Source: Prolixibacteraceae bacterium
Lineage (GTDB): Bacteria; Bacteroidota; Bacteroidia; Bacteroidales; Prolixibacteraceae
Length of the DNA: 28,084 nt
Assembly: GCA_027451165.1 (NCBI GenBank)
Contig: DAIDJX010000003.1
Coordinates: 1-28,084, forward strand
Reading direction: 5' to 3'
Made by a program: the position numbers and the translations under genes. Positions 16,901 to 23,756 of the stretch are shown here, one piece after another; position 1 is the stretch's first letter; each line of letters starts with the position of its first letter. The notes below the pieces were generated by a model. That model saw only the letters and a list, made by a program, of their open reading frames with translations, was not told the origin of the DNA and searched no databases.

Positions 16901-17354
16901 GTCAGCTACGGAAGCGATGATGATGGCTTGCGGTACCAGCGTGGAATCATTGAAAGGTCGCGAAACAGGCATCGTTTTCGACGGCGTGCAGGAAACTGTA
17001 GCACCGGATGGCACTAAGACCTATACAAAAAATACGATAAGCATTACTGCACAATCTTATGCCACGCTTGTGGGTGGACGGATCAGCTTTGGCGCAGGTG
17101 AACCCTATAACCGCACAGCAACCAACTCCCGTTTGCGGGAGCTTGCTATTGGGTACACCATCCCGATGAAAAGCAGTCTGATTAAATCTTTAAGGGTTTC
17201 TGCAACAGGACGTAACCTGTTCTATATTTATAACGGTTGTGGTTGGTTTGATCCTGATTTGACTTATGACGCGGATAGAAACGGACAAGGTGCAGAAAGT
17301 GCATTTTTGCCCGGCTCCCGGACACTTGGGTTTAATATCAAAATGACGTTGTAA
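13950..17354 (+). CDS. SusC/RagA-type TonB-dependent outer-membrane receptor with STN domain
   Basis: Outer-membrane importer that works with the downstream SusD-like lipoprotein to take up oligosaccharide. It has 1134 residues. A long N-terminus before the hydrophobic signal core (about 23-42) is typical of this subgroup, so the first ATG is kept. The STN signalling domain lies at about 52-118, ending YRIIDRQIILLP. A carboxypeptidase-regulatory-like repeat lies at about 141-212 (ISGSVNDVKNLPLPGVAVIV). The TonB-box-like VDEVVVTALG follows at about 218-227, then the plug (to about 350, with IIIRGDRSI and LIVIDGIP) and the beta barrel. The STN domain marks it as a transducing receptor feeding FecR. 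The susD gene follows after 25 bases. Confidence 0.96.
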   Translation: MKKKRMEGPFGRKGMKLILRKMKLTVLFSLLLVFSSWGITLSQTVILSSGLSNIPVRQLIQEVENQTEYYFLYQDGVYKQDQTVTLSAKETTVESILQELAEQASVQYRIIDRQIILLPLGVTDLPDELQSMVDQQPKRREISGSVNDVKNLPLPGVAVIVKGTTIGSVTDSQGKFRISIPVDAQTLSLTFVGMKPQEVAIAGKSVFNITMEEATFGVDEVVVTALGIEKSKKSLAYSTQSVDMDGLTTIKDVSLGNTLSGKIAGVSVTASTGTSGVSGDPRIIIRGDRSINGNNQPLIVIDGIPSSSTGGGLSGINPDDVQSMNVLKGPSASALYGSSANNGVIVITTRKGASGQAKVEVNSVTTFDLPYLYPEFQNEYGQGMNGLFLPNSDVSSWGPKMQGQTVTDWTGKETTLDPQPNNVKDFFQVGTNFTNSVSYSAGSEKSTSYFSYSNTTAQGMLADNKMQRHNLNLRLTSEIVRNLNMDFKITWFRQLVKDKPTTGDDLFSPMHQLIRMPRSIRNADISDYSYYTAAGDYKQRTWIPGSTNVINPYWSMYGYENPSTSSNVNSMLSLKYTFTPWLYLQMRGVMSVNNSDWEKKHYWDTQYVNSGKGGYETYFGKSQLLNGDVLLVFDKDLNKDFHVNLNLGAEIRDSQGRSMNSKTGELSAENKFALSYAVTLTTTDSESRVQKQAVYGMGQIAFKNFLYLDVTARNDWSSTLPSPYAYFYPSIGLTGIISDMVKLPEVISFAKVRGSYAEVGNDAGFAQIFQTYGRAANGPAGMVYPSGTKVPVNLIPEKTKSWEAGTELRFFSNRLALDFTYYHSNTYNQLITITSPSTSGFGSGRINCGNIENKGVEIMVSGTPVKTNDLSWDVDLNFASNKNKVIELSKTLTRYQISSPNLSIGETWAIAGQPFGDIYTKGFVRNEAGEVIVDSKGMPKVDSKANLYLGNFNYDWRGGLTNNIRYKNWNLSFLIDLNYGGVRQSATEAMMMACGTSVESLKGRETGIVFDGVQETVAPDGTKTYTKNTISITAQSYATLVGGRISFGAGEPYNRTATNSRLRELAIGYTIPMKSSLIKSLRVSATGRNLFYIYNGCGWFDPDLTYDADRNGQGAESAFLPGSRTLGFNIKMTL

Positions 17355-17379
17355 TGTTTCATCTCAAAAATTTACGAAA

Positions 17380-19011
17380 ATGAAGAAATATATTAAACAC
17401 CGCATATTAAGGAAAGCAGTCTTTACTCTTGTCGCTGTTTTTGCATTGAACGCCTGTACTGATGATTTTACGGAATACAATACAGACAAAACCCAGATGA
17501 TGGCCGTTGGCCCAAAGGAATTGGCGGGATTATTTTCCAGGGCGCTGTACGAAGGTTGCACCTGGATGACTACCGATAATATGAGCCGTATGTCGAGCAC
17601 GGCAGCGCTCCATTTCTGTGGCTATACCGCTTGTGGAATCACCAATCAGGAGGATCTGATTATGAATCCCGGATGGCAAAACACCGGGTTTAATAAAATG
17701 TATGCAAGTGTCATTCCTCCGTTGAACAGTATTATGGATGTGTCGAAAAACGGGGTGAATACTGCTGCTTATAATGTTGCATTAATCTGGAAGGTCTGGA
17801 TATTAAACCGGTTAACCGACATCTGGGGGCCTGTTCCATACTCTGAAGCCGGAAATGGACAGGAAATCGTTCCTTATGAGAGCCAAAAGGATATTTATTA
17901 TAAAATGTTCGCGGACTTAACCAGCGCGGTTAATGCGTTAAATGCTGAATTAAAGAGTAATCCCTCCCTGAATGTCTTTGGTGCAGGTGACCTGATTTAT
18001 GGCGGTGATGTGTCAAAATGGGTGAAATTTGCCAATACCCTCCGCTTACGCTTTGCTATCCGTATTTCAAATGTTGATGCCGCCAAGGCCCAGAAAGAAG
18101 CTGAAGCAGCCATCGCCGGTTCTTTAATGGAAACTAATGCGGATGATGCCCTGTTGACCACCAGTGTCCTCACAAGTGGTGGCAACGGAATGTGCCGGAT
18201 GGAATCATTTTACCAGGATATTATGAGCGCCAGTATGGAAAGTGTGCTTAAAGGATATAACGACCCCCGTATGGAAGAATACTTCTCTCCGGTAGCCTAC
18301 AACAGTGTCATTGATGCGGCTGGTTATCCGGAAGTACTGAAAGCACAGGTGGGTGGTTATCACGGCATGGCCAACGGATACGAACCGTTACAGGTTAATT
18401 ATTTCAAATCGTATTCAAAATATGGGCCCAGGTTTAAGGATGGAAAACAATTGGTAACACCAATCAATATTATCAATTCTGCAGAATCATTTTTCCTGAA
18501 AGCCGAAGGCGCCTGGCGTGGCTGGAATATGGGAGGTTCAGCCCAATCCTTCTATGAAAAGGGGATCGAGATTTCTATCAAACAATGGAGGGGAACTTCA
18601 TTCTCTGCTGCCACCATTTCCAGTTATATCAACGGTACCACTACCCCGATTGCGCCGGAGAATTATCCCTATAATGATCCGCCGATGACCAACATTCCTG
18701 TGAAATTCTCCAGCGATAAAACAACCCAGTATGAACAAATCATGACTCAAAAATGGCTCGCACTATTCCCTGTAAGTTTTGAGGCCTGGGCTGAATACCG
18801 GAGAACCCGGATGCCAAAAATCTATTCAAAGAAATATTCGGCCAATGCATTGGTTAATCCGGCAATTGGTCAGATTGTGACCCGGTTCCCCTATACCACG
18901 GATGAAAAAAACACCCAGCCGGCACAAATTGTGAAGGCCATTGAATTGTTGGGGGGACTTGACCTTGAAACAACGCCATTATGGTGGGATACCAATAGAA
19001 ACGGAAATTAA
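17380..19011 (+). CDS. SusD/RagB-family nutrient-binding lipoprotein
   Basis: Surface lipoprotein that binds glycan and forms the lid of the SusC transporter. It has 543 residues. The lipobox LNAC ends at C26 after a hydrophobic signal (VFTLVAVFALNAC). The mature start DDFTEYNTDKTQ and the segment VALIWKVWILNRLTDIWGPVPYSEA (split here across about residues 128-152) resemble the SusD-like_2 branch rather than classical SusD. The conserved C-terminal stretch QKWLALFPVSFEAWAEYRRT is also present. The partner is the SusC 25 bases upstream. A strong terminator follows, so the transporter pair can be expressed at a different level from the enzymes. The ligand cannot be read from the sequence. Confidence 0.93.
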   Translation: MKKYIKHRILRKAVFTLVAVFALNACTDDFTEYNTDKTQMMAVGPKELAGLFSRALYEGCTWMTTDNMSRMSSTAALHFCGYTACGITNQEDLIMNPGWQNTGFNKMYASVIPPLNSIMDVSKNGVNTAAYNVALIWKVWILNRLTDIWGPVPYSEAGNGQEIVPYESQKDIYYKMFADLTSAVNALNAELKSNPSLNVFGAGDLIYGGDVSKWVKFANTLRLRFAIRISNVDAAKAQKEAEAAIAGSLMETNADDALLTTSVLTSGGNGMCRMESFYQDIMSASMESVLKGYNDPRMEEYFSPVAYNSVIDAAGYPEVLKAQVGGYHGMANGYEPLQVNYFKSYSKYGPRFKDGKQLVTPINIINSAESFFLKAEGAWRGWNMGGSAQSFYEKGIEISIKQWRGTSFSAATISSYINGTTTPIAPENYPYNDPPMTNIPVKFSSDKTTQYEQIMTQKWLALFPVSFEAWAEYRRTRMPKIYSKKYSANALVNPAIGQIVTRFPYTTDEKNTQPAQIVKAIELLGGLDLETTPLWWDTNRNGN

Positions 19012-19063
19012 CCATCATTCCGGTATAGGATGACCAAAATCATCGGAAGAAAGCAATAACGAT

Positions 19064-19100
19064 AAGCCCCGGCAGGTTCCTGAAACCTGTCAGGGCTTTT
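19064..19100 (+). terminator. Strong rho-independent terminator after susD
   Basis: A 15-bp stem (19064-19078 with 19084-19098, one mismatch and one G-U pair) has a 5-base loop, and the right arm runs into TTTT. It closes the sigma/fecR/susC/susD part and implies either read-through or a separate promoter for the enzyme genes. I found no clear TAnnTTTG in the ~120 bases that follow. Confidence 0.8.
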
Positions 19101-19219
19101 ATCTTTCATGCCAAAAAGTAAAATATGACCATTTGCATATATCAGTGGGGATCAGAATAATCACACCCTTTCTCCACTGTGAATTAAAAATATGATATAA
19201 GCTTTATAAATAATAAGAT

Positions 19220-20347
19220 ATGAAACTGAAATACCTGATTTTGTGTGTCGTTGGCTTCGCTGTTGCTACCGGTAGTGTTTACTCCCAGACATCGGGAACG
19301 ATTTTAATGGACGAGGTTGTCCGTATTCCTGCCCGACATGAAATAGTACTACCCGATATTCCCGGCTACAAAACACTAAAGTGCGATTTTCACATTCACA
19401 CCGTGTTTTCAGACGGAGTGGTCTGGCCTACCGTAAGGATAGAGGAAGCCTGGGAAGATGGTCTGGATGCTGTTGCAATTACCGATCATATCGAAGGCCA
19501 TCCGAAAAAATTGCCCGGACAAAATCACCAGGAATATGAGATTGCCCAGACATTAGCAAAAACTAAAAATATCATTCTGGTTAAAGGAGGTGAAATTTCG
19601 CGCGGAATGCCCCCCGGCCATTTTAATGCATTGTTCGTTACCGATGTCAATGCACTGAATCTTCCCGATTATATGGATGCCATCGGGGAAGCGGTCCGTC
19701 AGGGGGGATTTGTTATTTGGAACCACCCGGGCTGGAGAAAGCAGCAGCCCGATACCACCCGGTGGATGGCAGAACATGAAGCCCTGTACAGGAAAGGCTG
19801 GATGCATGGAATTGAAGTCTTCAACGAAAAAGAGTGGTATCCGGAGGCTTTGCAATGGGCAGGAGAAAAAAAACTGGCTATCATGGGGAATTCTGATATT
19901 CATGACGTGTTTAATAAAAGGTACAACCGGGAACTTTATCCGATCCGACCGGTCACGCTGGTCTTTGCTAAAGAACGGACAGAAGAATCCCTGAAAGAAG
20001 CCATGTTCGCCCGACGTACGGCCACCCTGTTTTTCAATAAACTCATCGGTCCCAAAGAATTTGTACTTCCACTTGTTAATCAGTCAATTCAGGTATCGAA
20101 GCCTTTTTTATATCTGGATGGCTACATTTATTTTGAGGTAACAAACAGCTCTGATATAGAATTTACACTGCTGAAATCGGGAAATGACACTTCAGGCTTG
20201 CCCGAAAAAACCATTCTGCCACGTCAAAGTAAAGTTGTAGCCCGTGTGAAACAGGAAGCTGGTCAACTAAATTCCTATACCTTTAAACTGGAAAATGTGT
20301 TGACAGGCGTTGAACAGTATGGCGAAATAACTTTCTCAGTAAAATAG
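19220..20347 (+). CDS. Secreted PHP-family phosphoesterase (Sb-PDE-like)
   Basis: A 375-residue exported protein: signal peptide LKYLILCVVGFAVATGSVYSQ, cleaved near residue 23. The PHP metal-hydrolase fold is clear from DFHIHTVFSDG (H58, H60, D65), AITDHIEGH (D89, H90), E125 in VKGGEIS, H169 in WNHPGW, and NSDIHD (D226, H228). These supply the metal ligands used by PHP phosphoesterases. Many PHP proteins are histidinol phosphatases or polymerase domains, but the export signal points to an extracytoplasmic phosphodiester or phosphomonoester. I believe similar Bacteroidota proteins are named 'Sb-PDE family phosphodiesterase'. A C-terminal beta-rich region (about 270-375) follows. It is first in the enzyme group, 87 bases ahead of the GH92 gene. 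The substrate is inferred, not shown. Confidence 0.85.
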   Translation: MKLKYLILCVVGFAVATGSVYSQTSGTILMDEVVRIPARHEIVLPDIPGYKTLKCDFHIHTVFSDGVVWPTVRIEEAWEDGLDAVAITDHIEGHPKKLPGQNHQEYEIAQTLAKTKNIILVKGGEISRGMPPGHFNALFVTDVNALNLPDYMDAIGEAVRQGGFVIWNHPGWRKQQPDTTRWMAEHEALYRKGWMHGIEVFNEKEWYPEALQWAGEKKLAIMGNSDIHDVFNKRYNRELYPIRPVTLVFAKERTEESLKEAMFARRTATLFFNKLIGPKEFVLPLVNQSIQVSKPFLYLDGYIYFEVTNSSDIEFTLLKSGNDTSGLPEKTILPRQSKVVARVKQEAGQLNSYTFKLENVLTGVEQYGEITFSVK

Positions 20348-20434
20348 CACCTCTACCTGGCTAAATAAGAACGGGCAATAACAATAAATGGTTAATTTGC
20401 CCATACCTGTTCCGGAACCATATAAAAAACATCC

Positions 20435-22687
20435 ATGAACAACCTGGTACAATATCTTATTCCTGGCATTTTGCTGCTGCTGCTGAATGCCTGCAGTATG
20501 CAACCGAAGCGTCCTGTCGATTATGTCGATCCCTTCATTTGCACACAGGGCGACCATGGCCACTGGCTGCCAGCCGCATTGGTACCTTTTGGCCTCGTAG
20601 AGCTGTGCCCCGACACCTGGCCGGGAAGTCTCACCGCCGATGGTGATTTTGCCCATTCCGGATATGATTTTTCAGACCATCAGATTCGTGGTTTTAGTCA
20701 CATCCACCGTGGAAGTTCAGGGGGCGGAAGTATTCACGACCGGGCCGGTTTCATTTCGCTGGTCCCTTTTACAGACGCATTATCCGATACTTTTTTTGTG
20801 AATCCGGTTCTCGATTTTGATAAAAATGCGGAAACCGCATCCGCCGGATATTACAAAACGCACCTTACCCAGCAAAATATTCTGGCTGAACTGACCGCTA
20901 CTGTTCACACCGGTTTTCACCGGTACACCTATCCCTCAGGGACACCGAACCGTCTGTTTCTCTACAGCGGGAAAAAGGGAGGATCCCTGTCCTGCACGCA
21001 GGTGTCGCCTACACGGGTCGAAGGGGTAGTTGGTAACCGTTGGTTCGTGGCTGAGTTTGATGTACCGGTGGTGGAAACCTCCCTGTGGAAAGGTGTTCAG
21101 ACCAAACTGGACAGCTTCCGGGTGGCGATGACCAGTGAGGGTTTCATCTTTGACTTTGGAGAGCTGAAAAACAAAACACTTCAGGTAAAAGTAGGAATCT
21201 CCGTTACCGGAATTGAAGGTGCCCGCAAAAACCTGGAAACTGAAAACGGGGGATGGGATTTTGAAGGTATCCGCATGAAAGCGGAAGCTGCCTGGAACGA
21301 ACTGCTTTCCCGAATCAGGATTTCAGGAGACAATGAAGCAGACCTTACCATCTTTTACACGGCACTTTACCATACTTGCTTTCTGCCACAGATCGTGAGC
21401 GATGTAGACGGACTTTATCCCGGACTTGACCGGCAACTGCATAAAGCAGAGGATTATTCTTTCTACAACAATTATGCTTTCTGGGATTCGTTCCGGACGA
21501 AATATCCTTTGTACAGTTTGTGGATTCCGGAAGTATACCGTGACATCACCCAATCGTTGCGGGATATTTATGAGCAGGCCGGAAGCTGGGATCCGTTTCC
21601 CGATACGGATCATCCGCCTCACGGTTTTTGTTATACGGTCAGGGGAAAGGACGGTTACCAACCGTTTACCACTTGCCGGCACGAACATATGCTGATGGTG
21701 ATGACCGATGCCTATGTGAAAGGTTTGACCGACTTCCCGCTGGAAACGGTGTATCCATACATGAAACATGAGGCTATGATTCAGATGCCCGCAAAGTACG
21801 ACTCCATTGGTTACATACCGGCACGCCCCGACCAGACCGGTGAATACAGTTGGGATAACTGGTGTATGGCGCAGGTCGCCAAATCCATCGGCCATCAGAA
21901 TGATTACAACTATTTTATGAAGCGGTCGGAATACTGGCGGAATACCTGGGATCCCTCGATCAAATATTTCCGGGCCCGCGCAGCCAACGGAACATGGCTG
22001 GATTTTCCGGACGACCCGACCGTGAACCGCGAAAAATACACCTACGAAGGAAGCAAGTGGCACTGGCGTTGGAATGTTCTGCATAATGTTCCGGCAATGA
22101 TTGAAAATTTCGGAGGAAAGGAAGCTTTTCTGAAAGAATTGGAATTTTTCTTTGACAATGACCTTTATACAGCCGGGAATCAGATCGATCTTCATGCGCC
22201 GTTCCTGTTCAACGAAGCCGGAGCACCCTGGCTGACACAAAAATGGGTGCGAAAAATACTGACCGAACCAATCGTTCAGAAATACGGCACACACAATTTC
22301 TTTCCTGAACCCATTTTCGACCGGGTTTATAAAAACACTCCCGACGGGTATCTTGAGGAGATGGATTGTGATTATGGCTGTATGGCTGCCTGGTACAACA
22401 TGAGCGCCATGGGCCTATACCAGGTTTGCCCGGGTGATCCGGTTTATCAGCTCACGGCTCCCATTTTTGAGGAAGTGAAAATTAACCTTGACAAAAAGAT
22501 TTATTCCGGAAAATCGTTTTTGATTAAAGCAAAAAACCTGAGCAAGGATAATATTTACATTCAGTCTGCCACACTAAACGGGAAACCACTGAACCGTGCG
22601 TGGATATCCCATGGAGAGATTGCACAGGGGGGTAAACTGGTCTTTGAAATGGGCAAACAACCGGATAATACGTGGGGTAAGGAATAA
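20435..22687 (+). CDS. GH92-family glycosidase, lipoprotein, catalytic acid Glu replaced by Gln
   Basis: Exo-acting, calcium-dependent, inverting alpha-mannosidase family; 750 residues. Lipobox LNAC ends at C20, so the enzyme is lipid-anchored. The N-terminal beta-sandwich starts with VDYVDPFICTQGDHGHWLPA, typical of GH92, and the (alpha/alpha)6 catalytic domain runs from about 300 to 740. At the usual GNEPSH catalytic-acid motif this protein reads GNQIDLHAP, giving Q583 in place of Glu. The base motif is kept as DCDYGCMAAWY (D644, D646, matching the DxD of GH92). A Glu-to-Gln change at this site is known from a GH92 enzyme that cleaves mannose-1-phospho-6-mannose, where the phosphate leaving group needs no protonation. 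With phosphoesterases on both sides, a sugar-1-phosphodiester substrate is likely. Spacing to the next gene is 34 bases. Confidence 0.9.
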   Translation: MNNLVQYLIPGILLLLLNACSMQPKRPVDYVDPFICTQGDHGHWLPAALVPFGLVELCPDTWPGSLTADGDFAHSGYDFSDHQIRGFSHIHRGSSGGGSIHDRAGFISLVPFTDALSDTFFVNPVLDFDKNAETASAGYYKTHLTQQNILAELTATVHTGFHRYTYPSGTPNRLFLYSGKKGGSLSCTQVSPTRVEGVVGNRWFVAEFDVPVVETSLWKGVQTKLDSFRVAMTSEGFIFDFGELKNKTLQVKVGISVTGIEGARKNLETENGGWDFEGIRMKAEAAWNELLSRIRISGDNEADLTIFYTALYHTCFLPQIVSDVDGLYPGLDRQLHKAEDYSFYNNYAFWDSFRTKYPLYSLWIPEVYRDITQSLRDIYEQAGSWDPFPDTDHPPHGFCYTVRGKDGYQPFTTCRHEHMLMVMTDAYVKGLTDFPLETVYPYMKHEAMIQMPAKYDSIGYIPARPDQTGEYSWDNWCMAQVAKSIGHQNDYNYFMKRSEYWRNTWDPSIKYFRARAANGTWLDFPDDPTVNREKYTYEGSKWHWRWNVLHNVPAMIENFGGKEAFLKELEFFFDNDLYTAGNQIDLHAPFLFNEAGAPWLTQKWVRKILTEPIVQKYGTHNFFPEPIFDRVYKNTPDGYLEEMDCDYGCMAAWYNMSAMGLYQVCPGDPVYQLTAPIFEEVKINLDKKIYSGKSFLIKAKNLSKDNIYIQSATLNGKPLNRAWISHGEIAQGGKLVFEMGKQPDNTWGKE

Positions 22688-22721
22688 ATCAGGAAAATAT
22701 GAGTCTTAATCATTCTGAAAT

Positions 22722-23666
22722 ATGGGAAGCTTTTTTTATCGGAAATCAATCTGTTTGCTGATTGGGATACTTTTGTGCGGAACAGTTTTTTCTCAGGATA
22801 CTTTGTCGTTTCTGCATGTAACCGACCTGCACCTTATTTTTAATCCGGAGAAGAATGAGGTAAACCTGGCCCAAAAGCGGAACCATTATGCCGGAGGGGT
22901 AATGCCCTTTATGCAGTTTCTGAAAAAAATGCCCCAAAAAACAAATTGCAGCATGGTGGTTGCAACAGGCGACCTGCTTGATTCTTACGAAACTGAAGCA
23001 AAAAGTGGGGAAATGGTCCAATTCCAGACTAACCGTTTCCTCCGGATCCTGAAGAAGAGTAAAGTGCCTGTATTTCTAACTTTGGGAAATCACGACATCA
23101 GCAGTTATTCGTGGGAAAACAATGCCCTGGTTTCCCGTCAGAAGAATGCCGGAACTGCCCGTACCCGGTGGACCAGGAACGTTCCGGATTTTAAAAATGG
23201 AACCTGGTACAGTCATACGGTAAAAGTCGGTGCTACAAACTATCGGCTGATTTTCCTCGACAACAGCTTTAACCGGTTAAATTCCAACGAAAAAGTTGAG
23301 ATTCCGTATCTCGATATGTCACAGTTGCATTGGTTAAGGGCACAGTTGCAGGAGTCGCCCGACGATGTGGAGATCATCCTGATGCACATTCCTATGAAAG
23401 CCGCACCCGGGGATACAACACCCGGGTGTATGCTCTATTCCGAGCTGGAAAAAAATCCGTCGGCAAAACTTATCCTTGCCGGGCATACGCATAAAAATAA
23501 TGTCAGTAATTTCAGGTCCGGAGAAAATAACAAGATAGTTCAGGTGCAAACAGGCGCTTTTGCACAGAATACCACCAACTGGCGTATCATCCGTCTGACC
23601 AAAGATAACATCCTGGTTTCATCACCGGGTAAAACCGATAATGAGTTGACAATTTCAGTAAAATAG
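22722..23666 (+). CDS. Secreted calcineurin-like metallophosphoesterase
   Basis: A 314-residue exported two-metal phosphoesterase. The signal peptide is SICLLIGILLCGTVFSQ, cleaved near residue 25. All family motifs are present: DLH (D35, H37), ATGDLLDS (D84), LGNHD (N123, H124), ILMHIPM (H222) and LAGHTHKNN (H255, H257). The overall order and the segment around NHYAGGVMPFMQFLKK recall sphingomyelinase-like members of the family, though phosphomonoesterases share these motifs. It lies between the GH92 and GH36-like genes, same strand, with 34 and 90 base gaps. A plausible role is removing phosphate, or splitting a phosphodiester, from the glycan handled by this locus; this is inferred from context. 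Confidence 0.9.
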   Translation: MGSFFYRKSICLLIGILLCGTVFSQDTLSFLHVTDLHLIFNPEKNEVNLAQKRNHYAGGVMPFMQFLKKMPQKTNCSMVVATGDLLDSYETEAKSGEMVQFQTNRFLRILKKSKVPVFLTLGNHDISSYSWENNALVSRQKNAGTARTRWTRNVPDFKNGTWYSHTVKVGATNYRLIFLDNSFNRLNSNEKVEIPYLDMSQLHWLRAQLQESPDDVEIILMHIPMKAAPGDTTPGCMLYSELEKNPSAKLILAGHTHKNNVSNFRSGENNKIVQVQTGAFAQNTTNWRIIRLTKDNILVSSPGKTDNELTISVK

Positions 23667-23756
23667 ACGTAATGAGTACGGAATGAAATCTGAAAGGGAA
23701 TAGAAATCCGATCCGGAAAAACAGCTGTCATTTTCTTTATAATTGATAGTAATACT

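Noticed and set aside
20373..20402. GGGCAA/TTGCCC inverted repeat between the PHP and GH92 genes.
   Set aside because: Only 6 bp with an 18-base AT-rich loop and no T-tract; likely chance.
21323..22294. 323-codon open frame antisense to the GH92 gene.
   Set aside because: It is opposite a well-conserved gene, has no recognisable domain, and is a shadow of its codon pattern.
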